Shown here: positions 45,598-54,431 of the stretch, in pieces
Numbering within the stretch: position 1 is the stretch's first letter
Layout of the letters: each line of letters opens with the position of its first letter
Assembly (NCBI GenBank): GCA_038405435.1
Contig: JBBYHZ010000006.1
From: Dryocola clanedunensis_A
Lineage (GTDB): Bacteria > Pseudomonadota > Gammaproteobacteria > Enterobacterales > Enterobacteriaceae
DNA length: 64,000 bases
Strand: one strand, 5' to 3'
Notes under the pieces: generated by a model
The model's database searches: none
The model's input: the letters and a program-made list of their open reading frames with translations, nothing else
What the model was told of the DNA's origin: nothing
Translations under genes and position numbers: made by a program

Positions 45598-48143
45598 ACG
45601 ATCTCCTCCGCTTCTACCATGGTGACTGGAATACGCTCATACGGCGTGGCCGGACGGTGCTGCTCGCGCTCCGGCACGACCTGCACGTTCGGGTCGCGCT
45701 GCGGGCTGTTGATAAAGTGTTTGAAGCGAACCTGGGCTTCCGGCGTGTTCACCGTTTCAGTCCACTCGCAGATCACTTTCTCACGCAGGCGCGCCAGCTC
45801 CGACTCGAGCTGTTCGTTGAGGCCCAGCTTGTCGTCGATGATCACGCTCTTCAGGTAATCGATGCCGCCTTCAAGGTTGTCCAGCCATGAGGCTGTACGG
45901 GTCAGTTTGTCGGCGGTGCGGATGTAGAACATCATGAAGCGGTCGAGGTATTTGATCACTGTTTCGCTATCAAGGTCCGCCGCCAGCAGATCTGCGTGGC
46001 GTGGTTTCATGCCGCCGTTACCGCAGACGTACAGGTTCCAGCCTTTCTCGGTGGCGATAATCCCCACGTCTTTACCCTGCGCTTCCGCACATTCACGGGT
46101 ACAGCCGGACACGCCGAACTTCATTTTGTGCGGGGTGCGGATGCCTTTGTAGCGGTGTTCCAGCTCGACGCCGAAGCCCACGCTGTCGCCCACGCCGTAG
46201 CGGCACCAGGTGCTGCCCACGCAGGTTTTCGCCATACGCAGCGCTTTGGCATACGCGTGGCCGGTTTCGAAACCGGCGTCAATCAGCTGACGCCAGATTT
46301 CCGGCAGATCGTCTTTCTGCGCGCCGAACAGGCCGATACGCTGGGAGCCGGTGATCTTGGTGTAAAGGTTATATTCGCGGGCGATGCGGCCCACTTCCAT
46401 CAGCCCTTCCGGCGTGATTTCCCCACCGGCGGAACGAGGGATCACCGAGTAGGTGCCGTCCTTCTGGATGTTGCCGAGGAAGTTATCGTTGGTGTCCTGC
46501 AACGGCGTGTGCTGCGGTTCCAGCACGTAGTCGTTCCAGCAGGAGGCCAGCAGGGAGCCCACGGTTGGCTTACAGACTTCACAGCCGTAGCCTTTGCCGT
46601 ATTTGTTAAGCAATTCGTCGAAGGATTTGATTTGTTCGACGCGGATCAGGTGGAACAGCTCCTGACGGGAGAACGCGAAGTGCTCGCAGAGGTTGTTGTT
46701 AACCTCGATACCCTGTTTGGACAGCTCGGCGTTCAGCACCTGGGTGACCAGCGGGATACAGCCGCCGCAGCCTGTACCGGCTTTGGTTTCTGCCTTCAGG
46801 GCCGCCACGGTATGGCAGCCGCCGTTGATGGCTTTTACCAGATCGCCCTTGGTGACGTCGAAGCAGGAGCAGATCTGCGCGCTGTCCGGCAGTTTATCCA
46901 CGCCGATGGACGGCTTGCCGCTGCCCGCGTGGGCCGGAAGGATCAGCGAGTCCGGGTTTTCCGGCAGCTCAATGGCGTTCAGCACCAGCTGGAGCAGGTT
47001 GCCGAAGTCGGTGGTGTCACCGACCAGCACCGCGCCCAGCAGGGTTTTGTTATCTTCGCTAACGACCAGGCGCTTATAAACTTCTTTGCTTTCGTCCAGA
47101 TAGACGTAGCTGCGACAGTTTGGCGTGCGGCCGTGGGCATCGCCGATACCGCCAACGTCCACGCCCAGCAGCTTGAGTTTGGCGCTCATGTCTGCGCCTT
47201 CAAAGGCGTTCGCGCTGCCCAGCAGATGGTCTGCGGTGACCTGAGCCATTTTGTAGCCAGGCGCTACCAGGCCGAACACGCGATTGTTCCAGCTGGCGCA
47301 CTCGCCGATGGCGTAGATATCCGGGTCGGACGTCTGGCAGCTGTCGTTGATGGTGATGCCGCCGCGCGGGGCCGTTTCCAGGCCGCACTGGGTTGCCAGC
47401 TTGTCGCGTGGGCGGATGCCGGTAGAGAAGACGATAAAGTCGATTTCCAGATCGCTGCCGTCGGCAAAGCGCATGGTCTTACGCGCTTCTTTCCCTTCCT
47501 GAACGATCTCCTGGGTGTTTTTGCTGGTGTGAACCCGCACGCCCATGCTTTCAATTTTGTTGCGCAGCTGCTCGCCGCCCATCTGGTCGAGCTGCTCGGC
47601 CATCAGCATTGGGGCAAACTCAATCACGTGGGTTTCCACGCCGAGGTTTTTCAGCGCGCCTGCGGCTTCAAGGCCCAGCAGACCACCACCGACTACCGCG
47701 CCGCGCTTGCTGCGGCGGGCGCAGGCTTCAATGGCGTTCAGATCTTCGATGGTGCGGTAGACGAAGCAGTCCTGGGTTTCAGAACCTTTAATCGGCGGGA
47801 TCCACGGGTATGAGCCCGTTGCCATTACCAGCTTGTCGTAATAAACGGTGCGGCCGGTATTGGAGTGAATTACTTTTTCCTGACGGTTAATGGTGATGGC
47901 GCGTTCGCCAATCAGCACGTTAACGCCGTGCTTCTCGTAGAAGCCTTCGCGAACCAGAGATAACTCTTCGGCGGTATGGTGGGAAAAATAGGATGAAAGG
48001 TGCACGCGGTCGTAGGCTTTGCGCGGCTCTTCACAAAAGACGGTAATCTCGAACTGGCCTGGCTGAGCTTTATCAAGTAAGTCCTCGATAAAGCGATGGC
48101 CGACCATGCCATTACCGATAATTGCGATTTTGACTTTGCTCAT
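45594..48143 (-). CDS. nirB: NADH-dependent nitrite reductase large subunit NirB
   Basis: NirB reduces nitrite to ammonia with NADH in the cytoplasm under anaerobic conditions. The 849 residues hold an FAD/NAD domain (G-N-G-M-V-G-H-R at the start), a BFD-like [2Fe-2S] domain with C-S-C and C-G-G-C (about 430-475), and the C-terminal siroheme/[4Fe-4S] domain with C-V-G-S-T-W-C and C-T-R-E-C. It is the first gene of nirBDC-cysG. FNR and NarL/NarP sites lie upstream at the spacing known from E. coli. Confidence 0.98.
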   Translation of the reverse strand: MSKVKIAIIGNGMVGHRFIEDLLDKAQPGQFEITVFCEEPRKAYDRVHLSSYFSHHTAEELSLVREGFYEKHGVNVLIGERAITINRQEKVIHSNTGRTVYYDKLVMATGSYPWIPPIKGSETQDCFVYRTIEDLNAIEACARRSKRGAVVGGGLLGLEAAGALKNLGVETHVIEFAPMLMAEQLDQMGGEQLRNKIESMGVRVHTSKNTQEIVQEGKEARKTMRFADGSDLEIDFIVFSTGIRPRDKLATQCGLETAPRGGITINDSCQTSDPDIYAIGECASWNNRVFGLVAPGYKMAQVTADHLLGSANAFEGADMSAKLKLLGVDVGGIGDAHGRTPNCRSYVYLDESKEVYKRLVVSEDNKTLLGAVLVGDTTDFGNLLQLVLNAIELPENPDSLILPAHAGSGKPSIGVDKLPDSAQICSCFDVTKGDLVKAINGGCHTVAALKAETKAGTGCGGCIPLVTQVLNAELSKQGIEVNNNLCEHFAFSRQELFHLIRVEQIKSFDELLNKYGKGYGCEVCKPTVGSLLASCWNDYVLEPQHTPLQDTNDNFLGNIQKDGTYSVIPRSAGGEITPEGLMEVGRIAREYNLYTKITGSQRIGLFGAQKDDLPEIWRQLIDAGFETGHAYAKALRMAKTCVGSTWCRYGVGDSVGFGVELEHRYKGIRTPHKMKFGVSGCTRECAEAQGKDVGIIATEKGWNLYVCGNGGMKPRHADLLAADLDSETVIKYLDRFMMFYIRTADKLTRTASWLDNLEGGIDYLKSVIIDDKLGLNEQLESELARLREKVICEWTETVNTPEAQVRFKHFINSPQRDPNVQVVPEREQHRPATPYERIPVTMVEAEEIV

Positions 48144-48201
48144 AATTGCCTCAATTTCTTTTCTATTACCGCCTACCTTAACGATTCAGCTGGGGTAATT
48201 A

Positions 48202-48215
48202 TTGATGCAAATCAA
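48202..48215 (-). promoter_or_regulatory. nirB: FNR site of the nirB promoter
   Basis: TTGAT-GCAA-ATCAA is a perfect FNR dyad. It is centred at 48208.5, so with the normal -41.5 position transcription would start near 48167, 24 bases before the nirB ATG. Confidence 0.93.
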
Positions 48216-48228
48216 ATACGCCTTTATA

Positions 48229-48244
48229 TACCCATTAAGGGGTA
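48229..48244 (-). promoter_or_regulatory. nirB: NarL/NarP 7-2-7 site of the nirB promoter
   Basis: TACCCAT-TA-AGGGGTA has two inverted heptamers with a 2-base gap, the 7-2-7 layout. Its centre is 28 bases from the FNR centre, equal to the E. coli distance between -69.5 and -41.5. Confidence 0.9.
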
Positions 48245-48373
48245 TATGTCTGATTTGTGAGGAATTTTCTAAGTTATGGAATTGGCTGGTTTTTCGCCAC
48301 CGGCCATTTAAACGGCTCTTGGGGGAAAGTTTATGCTAAAAAGGAGCAAAGGCCCTTTCGCCCCGGAGGCACA

Positions 48374-49663
48374 ATGCGTAATCCCCCCCTGAAACTCATC
48401 CACAATGTCCGCCTTGCCGGTCGGCCCGGCCTGTGGCAGCTCACTATAGAAGAGGGGCGCTTTAAAACCATCGAGCCAATGGGGGAGCAGGATACCCGGA
48501 CCGAGACGCTGGAGCGCCTGGACGGGCGCGGTGGCCTTGCCGTGGGGCCTTTTATCGAGCCGCATATCCACCTGGATACCACCCAGACCGCCGGGCAGCC
48601 GGGCTGGAACCAGTCGGGCACGCTGTTCGAAGGCATTGAGCGCTGGGCCGAACGCAAAGCGCTGCTGAGCCACGAAGATGTGAAAGCGCGGGCATGGCAG
48701 ACGCTGAAGTGGCAGATAGCCAACGGCATTCAGTATGTGCGTACCCATGTGGATGTCTCCGATCCCACGCTGACGGCGCTGAAGGCGATGCTGGAAGTGA
48801 AGCTGGAAGTGGCCCCGTGGGTCGATTTACAGATTGTCGCTTTCCCGCAGGAGGGAATTCTCTCGTATCCCAACGGTGAAGCGCTGCTGGAAGAAGCCTT
48901 AAAGCTGGGTGCCGATGTGGTCGGGGCGATTCCCCATTTTGAATTCACCCGCGAGTACGGCGTCGAGTCGCTGCATAAGGCGTTCGAGCTGGCGAAGAAA
49001 TACGACCGCCCGCTGGATATCCACTGCGACGAAATCGACGACGAGCAGTCACGATTTCTGGAAACGGTCGCCATGCTGGCCCACCGGGAAGGCATGGGCG
49101 AACGCGTGACCGCAAGCCATACCACCGCCATGCACTCCTATAACGGCGCTTACACCTCGCGGCTCTTCAGGCTGCTGAAAATGTCCGGCATTAACTTTGT
49201 GGCCAATCCGCTGGTTAATATCCATCTGCAGGGCCGCTTTGATGATTATCCGAAGCGCCGTGGCGTGACCCGCGTTAAGGAGCTGCTGGAGGCGGGAATT
49301 AACGTTTGTTTTGGCCATGACGATGTATTTGACCCGTGGTATCCGCTTGGCACCGCGAACATGCTACAGGTGCTGCACATGGGGCTGCACGTCTGCCAGA
49401 TGATGGGCTATCAGCAGATAGATGAGAGCCTGAAGCTGATTACGGATAACAGCGCGCGGACGTTCGGCGTGGCGGAGTATGGCATCGACGTCGGCAAGCC
49501 AGCCAGCCTGGTTATTCTTCCTGCTGAAAATGGATTTGATGCGGTGCGTCGGCAGGTGCCGGTACGCTGGTCGGTAAGGGAAGGGAGAGTGATTGCGACA
49601 ACGCAGCTGGCCCAGACCTGGGTGATGCTGGACGACAGCGAAGAGATCTTCTTTGGTGGATAA
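48374..49663 (+). CDS. codA: Cytosine deaminase CodA
   Basis: CodA converts cytosine to uracil and ammonia in pyrimidine salvage. The 429 residues align almost completely with E. coli CodA (427). Metal and catalytic motifs are E-P-H-I-H-L-D, H-C-D-E-I-D-D-E (with the catalytic Glu), S-H-T-T-A-M-H-S and F-G-H-D-D-V-F-D-P-W. The ATG at 48374 follows GGAGG; the open frame upstream has no homology. It is divergent from nirB and has no codB permease beside it. Its final codons and stop lie in a REP element. Confidence 0.95.
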   Translation: MRNPPLKLIHNVRLAGRPGLWQLTIEEGRFKTIEPMGEQDTRTETLERLDGRGGLAVGPFIEPHIHLDTTQTAGQPGWNQSGTLFEGIERWAERKALLSHEDVKARAWQTLKWQIANGIQYVRTHVDVSDPTLTALKAMLEVKLEVAPWVDLQIVAFPQEGILSYPNGEALLEEALKLGADVVGAIPHFEFTREYGVESLHKAFELAKKYDRPLDIHCDEIDDEQSRFLETVAMLAHREGMGERVTASHTTAMHSYNGAYTSRLFRLLKMSGINFVANPLVNIHLQGRFDDYPKRRGVTRVKELLEAGINVCFGHDDVFDPWYPLGTANMLQVLHMGLHVCQMMGYQQIDESLKLITDNSARTFGVAEYGIDVGKPASLVILPAENGFDAVRRQVPVRWSVREGRVIATTQLAQTWVMLDDSEEIFFGG

Positions 49664-49725
49664 CGCTGGCGCTTATCCCCTACAGTACTCGCCTCGTAGG
49701 TCGGATAAGCGCCGCGTCATCCGAC
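49660..49725. repeat. Paired REP elements (BIME) between codA and tsgA
   Basis: GGTGGATAACGCTGGCGCTTATCC spans the codA stop, and GTAGGTCGGATAAGCG with the inverted arm CGCGTCATCCGAC lies at 49696-49725. The two units are in the gap between converging genes. Confidence 0.75.
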
Positions 49726-49729
49726 GCTA

Positions 49730-50917
49730 TTAATGCGCCGCAGCCGCCGTATTGTGCTGGCGGTGTTTGGTCACAAGGCCCAGCGCCACGCACATAATAA
49801 AGACTACCGCGTAGAGGCCGTTGGCGGTCTGGAGCGCCGCGTGCGGGCCGCTGCTCGCCACAATCGGGCCGGTGACCACGAAGGTCAGCATGGTGCCGAT
49901 GGTGCCGCAGGTCAGCACGAAGTTAACCAGTTTTGGCGAAGCCACTTTGGTTTGCAGCGAGCCGAGCGTAATGATAGTGGTGTAAATCGCGCTGGAGAAG
50001 AAGCCCAGAGCGAGGATAAACCAGGCCAGATGCGCCGGTTCGCCGGTGTTGAAGAAATACATCAGCACGGTGGCGGCACCCGCCAGCACCATCAGAATGC
50101 GCTGCAGATCGAAGAAGCGCAGGATGAAGCTGAAAATCCACATGCCGACCATATAGGACATCCAGAAATCGCTGACCAGCGTGCCCGCATCGTTAATGCT
50201 CATGCCCAGGCTTTTGGCATACTCCGGCACCCAGGAGATGAAGCCCAGCTGGCCGAGGATGTAGCACAGCGCGGCAACGGACAGGAACAGCACGCCGATA
50301 CCCCATTTCTCTTTAGCCACGGGCTGCGCGTCATTCTGCTTTGCGTGCTTGCCCAGCGCCGGGAACTCGCAGCCCAGGGTTAGCAGGAAAATAGCAACGT
50401 ACACCAGGCCGATACAGACGTAGACCCAGTACCAGTTGATGCTGCGCGCCAGCAGAATTGCCGCAACCATCGGGAAAATCATCCCGGCCATGCTGAAGAA
50501 AGAGTCGGTAAACAGCAGGCGTGAACCGCGCTGACGGCCTTCATACATATGGGTAATCAGGAAGGTACCAATGGACATGGTGATCCCGCTGACCAGCCCC
50601 AGCACAAACATGGAGGCGGAGAAGAGCGTCAGGCTATGGCCGAAGATCAGGCCGAGCACCGCCAGCACCATCAGCAGGAAGCCAAAGCGCAGCTGGGTTT
50701 TCAGCGGCACGATTTCCATCAGCCAGGCGTTCAGGAAGATGGAGATGAGAATGCCCGCGTTCAGGAAGGTGAAGGTATTGCTCATGCTGGAAACCGGCAG
50801 CTGGAAATATTCTGCGATGTTTCCCATCACCATCCCGGTGACGATCACCAGCGCACCGGTCAGGGCGTAGGAGAAAAAGCTGATCCAAAGCAGCTTGGTA
50901 CGGTTGCTGTTAGTCAT
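49730..50917 (-). CDS. tsgA: Major facilitator transporter TsgA
   Basis: A 395-residue MFS inner-membrane protein with about twelve hydrophobic segments, matching E. coli TsgA (YhfC). In other enterobacteria it lies next to nirB and has been linked to tellurite or selenite resistance in Salmonella; its true substrate is unclear. It is divergent from ppiA with 280 bases between. Confidence 0.94.
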   Translation of the reverse strand: MTNSNRTKLLWISFFSYALTGALVIVTGMVMGNIAEYFQLPVSSMSNTFTFLNAGILISIFLNAWLMEIVPLKTQLRFGFLLMVLAVLGLIFGHSLTLFSASMFVLGLVSGITMSIGTFLITHMYEGRQRGSRLLFTDSFFSMAGMIFPMVAAILLARSINWYWVYVCIGLVYVAIFLLTLGCEFPALGKHAKQNDAQPVAKEKWGIGVLFLSVAALCYILGQLGFISWVPEYAKSLGMSINDAGTLVSDFWMSYMVGMWIFSFILRFFDLQRILMVLAGAATVLMYFFNTGEPAHLAWFILALGFFSSAIYTTIITLGSLQTKVASPKLVNFVLTCGTIGTMLTFVVTGPIVASSGPHAALQTANGLYAVVFIMCVALGLVTKHRQHNTAAAAH

Positions 50918-51197
50918 ATCTGGCCTGTGAATAGAAGTGTAAAGCGCGTTGACAGCGCAGTGGGCGGATGAATTCTAGCCTTGAATGTGACCCAATTAAA
51001 CATTCATTGTAATTATGTTTGGTTATTGCCATTCGTTTCATGCGTCAGGTCACATATTTCCACGTGTAAAACCGATTCATTCACGCAAGTTATTGTTTTG
51101 TTGCAAAGTAAAAAACCGTAAAGGGCTGGCGCCGCTGGCGGCTCCTCTTTACAATCTAGCAACTTGCTTCATTCACTGCCTTCGTAAGGAATTCCTG

Positions 51198-51770
51198 ATG
51201 CTCAAATCGACACTGGCGGCTGTTGCAGCTGTATTCGCCATCTCGGCTATCTCCCCCGCTGCTCTTGCGGCAAACAGCGATCCGCACGTCTTATTGACGA
51301 CCTCCGCCGGTAATATTGAGCTTGAATTAAACAGCCAAAAAGCCCCTGTATCGGTGAAAAACTTCGTTGACTACGTCAACAGCGGTTTCTATAACAACAC
51401 CACTTTCCACCGCGTGATCCCGGGCTTTATGATTCAGGGCGGCGGCTTCACTGAAGATATGAACCAGAAGCAGCCAAGTCCACCGATCAAGAACGAAGCG
51501 GATAACGGACTGCGCAACACCCGTGGCACCGTGGCAATGGCACGTACCGCAGATAAAGACAGCGCAACCAGCCAGTTCTTTATCAACGTTGCCGATAACG
51601 CCTTCCTCGACCACGGCCAGCGCGACTTCGGCTACGCAGTATTTGGTAAAGTTGTGAAAGGGATGGACGTGGCCGACAAAATTTCTCAGGTGCAGTCTCA
51701 CGACGTGGGTCCGTACCAGAATGTTCCGTCAAAACCGGTAGTTATCCTCTCCGCTAAGATCCTGCCGTAA
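51198..51770 (+). CDS. ppiA: Periplasmic peptidyl-prolyl isomerase A
   Basis: A cyclophilin-type foldase of the periplasm. From the ATG at 51198 it has 190 residues, the E. coli length. Residues 1-24 form a Sec signal peptide ending A-L-A-A; the cyclophilin core shows F-H-R-V-I-P-G-F-M-I-Q-G-G-G-F and R-T-A-D-K-D-S-A-T-S-Q-F-F-I-N-V. A hairpin at 51779-51801 follows the stop codon. Confidence 0.97.
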   Translation: MLKSTLAAVAAVFAISAISPAALAANSDPHVLLTTSAGNIELELNSQKAPVSVKNFVDYVNSGFYNNTTFHRVIPGFMIQGGGFTEDMNQKQPSPPIKNEADNGLRNTRGTVAMARTADKDSATSQFFINVADNAFLDHGQRDFGYAVFGKVVKGMDVADKISQVQSHDVGPYQNVPSKPVVILSAKILP

Positions 51771-51778
51771 TTCCCCCC

Positions 51779-51801
51779 GCGCGGGTTGTAACTACCCGCG
51801 C
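51779..51801 (+). terminator. Hairpin after ppiA
   Basis: GCGCGGGT-N7-ACCCGCGC is a strong stem 9 bases after the ppiA stop. No T-run follows directly, so efficiency is uncertain. Confidence 0.5.
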
Positions 51802-51878
51802 AACGTTTCCTCCCCGGCAACCGTGCAAAATGCCGCTTATACTTGTGGCAAAATCAGTCACGCAGTAAGGGAGGCGAT

Positions 51879-52481
51879 ATGAGCAAGAAACTCACCGACA
51901 AGCAAAAATCCCGGCTCTGGCAAAAGCAGCGCAGCGGCTCGTTTGTAGCCAGTAGCCGGCTGGATGTGCCTGAGCCTCACGCGCAGGATGAGCTCATTGC
52001 CCGGCGGGTTGAGTCTGTCGAGCTGGGTCCACTGCACCGTGGCTTGCCCTGGCTGTGTTCCATTCACCAGCAGCTCTTCCAGGATGCCTTCGACTGGGCA
52101 GGAGAACTGCGCGAAGTGGATATTTCCCGCGGCGATATCCGGTTCTGCCATTTCGAGTACATCGAAAATGAAGGCAACGACCTGATGCAGGAGCTGGAGG
52201 ATGAACGCTATCTGCTGGATCTCCCGAAGCAGGCCTTCATCGAACGACTGGCGCATTACTACTGCGAAATTAACGTGCTGCATCCGTTTTTCGTCGGCAG
52301 CGGTCGGGCGCAGCGGGTCTTCTTTGAACAGCTGGCGATACACGCAGGCTTCATGCTGGACTGGAGCAAAACGGAACGGGAAGAGTGGCAGGCCGCTAAC
52401 CAGGCGGGCGCGCTGGGGGATCTGCAGCCGCTGGTGGAGATTTTCACTAAAGTGGTGAGCGAAGCGCGGGAAAGCGAATAG
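51879..52481 (+). CDS. fic: Fic protein fused to the YhfG antitoxin N-terminus
   Basis: A 200-residue protein. Residues 1-28 or so (K-K-L-T-D-K-Q-K-S-R-L-W, then F-V-A-S-S-R-L) match the start of YhfG, the separate antitoxin encoded just before fic in E. coli. The rest, from about L-G-P-L-H-R-G-L-P, matches Fic. The Fic N-terminus with D-P-Y-x-Y-P-G is missing, as is the YhfG C-terminus. The YhfG inhibitory motif S-x-x-x-E-G becomes S-S-R-L-D-V. The active-site loop is H-P-F-F-V-G-S-G-R, lacking the acidic residue and Asn of the canonical H-x-F-x-D/E-G-N-G-R. AMPylation activity is therefore doubtful. It starts at 51879, after GGGAGG. Confidence 0.85.
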   Translation: MSKKLTDKQKSRLWQKQRSGSFVASSRLDVPEPHAQDELIARRVESVELGPLHRGLPWLCSIHQQLFQDAFDWAGELREVDISRGDIRFCHFEYIENEGNDLMQELEDERYLLDLPKQAFIERLAHYYCEINVLHPFFVGSGRAQRVFFEQLAIHAGFMLDWSKTEREEWQAANQAGALGDLQPLVEIFTKVVSEARESE

Positions 52482-52514
52482 AATAGCGCGGTTCTTCTTT
52501 TGCCCGGAGCCGCC

Positions 52515-53078
52515 ATGCTGCTGTTGATCGACAACTACGACTCTTTTACCTGGAATCTCTACCAGTATTTTTGCGAGCTGGGTGCGGAGGTGGTGGTAAA
52601 GCGTAATGATGAAATTTCGCTTGAGCAGATAGCGGAGATGGCCCCGGCAAAGCTCGTGATTTCACCCGGCCCCTGCACGCCGGACGATGCGGGCATTTCC
52701 CTTGCCGCCATCAAACAGTTTGCCGGAAAAATACCGTTGCTCGGGGTGTGCCTCGGGCATCAGGCCATTGCCCAGGCCTTCGGGGCGAAGATTGTCCGCG
52801 CCGAAAAGGTTATGCATGGTAAGACTTCAGCCATTGCTCATAACAACAGCGGTGTGTTTAACGGGCTGAACAACCCGCTGACCGTCACGCGTTACCACTC
52901 GCTCTTAATCGACCCCGCCACGCTTCCTGACTGCTTCGACGTGACCGCCTGGACAGATAAGCAGGAGATCATGGGGATTCGCCATCGCGAGCTGGATCTT
53001 GAAGGGGTGCAGTTTCACCCGGAAAGCATTCTCAGCGAGCAGGGGCACCAGCTGCTGGCCAATTTCCTGAATCGCTGA
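52515..53078 (+). CDS. pabA: Aminodeoxychorismate synthase glutaminase subunit
   Basis: PabA hydrolyses glutamine and passes ammonia to PabB for p-aminobenzoate and folate synthesis. From the ATG at 52515 it has 187 residues, as in E. coli. The class I glutaminase triad is visible: Cys in G-V-C-L-G-H-Q and His/Glu in V-Q-F-H-P-E-S. It follows fic by 33 bases, the E. coli order. Confidence 0.97.
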   Translation: MLLLIDNYDSFTWNLYQYFCELGAEVVVKRNDEISLEQIAEMAPAKLVISPGPCTPDDAGISLAAIKQFAGKIPLLGVCLGHQAIAQAFGAKIVRAEKVMHGKTSAIAHNNSGVFNGLNNPLTVTRYHSLLIDPATLPDCFDVTAWTDKQEIMGIRHRELDLEGVQFHPESILSEQGHQLLANFLNR

Positions 53079-53094
53079 TTTTCGTTTGCCATTG

Positions 53095-53133
53095 AATGAT
53101 TTTTTATGCATATTTTGTGATTATATTTTCACA
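53095..53133 (+). promoter_or_regulatory. argD: Paired ARG box (ArgR operator) before argD
   Basis: Two 18-base sites, 53095-53112 and 53116-53133, are separated by 3 bases, the classic tandem ARG-box layout. Each matches 16 of 18 positions of the consensus WNTGAATWWWWATTCANW by my count. ArgR repression of argD with arginine is known in E. coli. Confidence 0.85.
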
Positions 53134-53163
53134 TGGTTTTTTGCATAAATGGATGGGGAATAA

Positions 53164-54387
53164 ATGGCAACCGAACAATCAGCAGTTACCCGCGCTACCT
53201 TCGACGAAGTGATCCTGCCGATTTATGCACCAGCGGAGTTTATCCCGGTGAAGGGGAAAGGCAGCCGGGTGTGGGATCAGCAGGGGAAAGAATACGTAGA
53301 TTTCGCGGGCGGCATTGCGGTAACGGCTTTAGGCCACTGCCATCCCGCGCTGGTGGACGCGCTGAAAACCCAGGGCGAAACCCTGTGGCACACCAGCAAC
53401 GTTTTCACGAATGAGCCCGCGCTGCGCCTGGGCCGCAAGCTGATTGACGCCACCTTTGCCGAACGCGTGCTGTTCATGAATTCCGGCACCGAAGCTAACG
53501 AAACGGCTTTCAAGCTGGCGCGCTACTATGCTTCTACCCGCCATAGCCCGTACAAAACCAAAATCATCGCCTTCCATAACGCTTTCCACGGTCGCTCGCT
53601 GTTCACCGTTTCGGTTGGGGGGCAGCCGAAGTATTCCGACGGCTTTGGGCCGAAGCCCGCCGATATCATTCACGTGCCGTTTAACGATCTCCACGCGGTG
53701 AAAGCCGTAATGGACGACCATACCTGTGCCATTGTGGTTGAGCCCATTCAGGGCGAGGGCGGCGTGACTGCGGCCACCCCCGAATTCCTCAAAGGGCTAC
53801 GCGAACTGTGCGATGAACATAAAGCGCTGCTGGTCTTTGACGAAGTTCAGTGCGGCATGGGGCGCATCGGCGATCTGTTTGCCTATATGCACTACGGCGT
53901 GACGCCGGATATTCTGACCAGCGCCAAGGCCCTCGGCGGCGGCTTCCCGGTGAGCGTAATGCTGACTACCCAGGAGATAGCCTCGGCGTTTCACGTCGGC
54001 ACCCACGGATCGACCTACGGAGGCAACCCGTTAGCCTGTGCCGTGGCTGGCGCAGCATTTGACATTATCAATACCCCGCAGGTGCTGAGCGGCGTGTCGC
54101 AGAAGCGCGACCTGTTTGTGCAGCATTTACAGCAGATTGACGAGCAGTTTGACCTGTTCAGCGATATTCGCGGCATGGGGCTGCTGATTGGCGCCGAGCT
54201 GAAGCCGCAGTTTAAAGGCCGCGCCCGTGACTTCCTTTACGCCGCCGCGCATGAAGGGGTAATGGTGCTGAACGCGGGGCCGGATGTGATGCGCTTTGCG
54301 CCATCGCTTATCGTTGAAGAAGCCGACATCAATGACGGCATGCAGCGTTTCGCTCAGGCCGTTGCCAACATCGTTAAGGCGCTGTAG
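53164..54387 (+). CDS. argD: Acetylornithine/succinyldiaminopimelate aminotransferase
   Basis: ArgD is a PLP enzyme serving arginine and lysine synthesis. The 407 residues match E. coli ArgD (406). Cofactor-site segments are N-S-G-T-E-A-N-E, L-L-V-F-D-E-V-Q-C-G-M-G-R, and the Schiff-base Lys in S-A-K-A-L-G-G-G-F-P. The ARG boxes directly upstream indicate arginine repression. Confidence 0.98.
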   Translation: MATEQSAVTRATFDEVILPIYAPAEFIPVKGKGSRVWDQQGKEYVDFAGGIAVTALGHCHPALVDALKTQGETLWHTSNVFTNEPALRLGRKLIDATFAERVLFMNSGTEANETAFKLARYYASTRHSPYKTKIIAFHNAFHGRSLFTVSVGGQPKYSDGFGPKPADIIHVPFNDLHAVKAVMDDHTCAIVVEPIQGEGGVTAATPEFLKGLRELCDEHKALLVFDEVQCGMGRIGDLFAYMHYGVTPDILTSAKALGGGFPVSVMLTTQEIASAFHVGTHGSTYGGNPLACAVAGAAFDIINTPQVLSGVSQKRDLFVQHLQQIDEQFDLFSDIRGMGLLIGAELKPQFKGRARDFLYAAAHEGVMVLNAGPDVMRFAPSLIVEEADINDGMQRFAQAVANIVKAL

Positions 54388-54431
54388 AAAGATAAGCCCG
54401 CGCCATACGACGCTTAGTGCCCGCTCACCCT

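Noticed and set aside
45996..47813. A 605-codon plus-strand open frame
   Set aside because: It is exactly antisense to nirB, whose protein is conserved with all cofactor motifs. The long frame is a side effect of GC-rich codon use and its translation has no recognisable domain.
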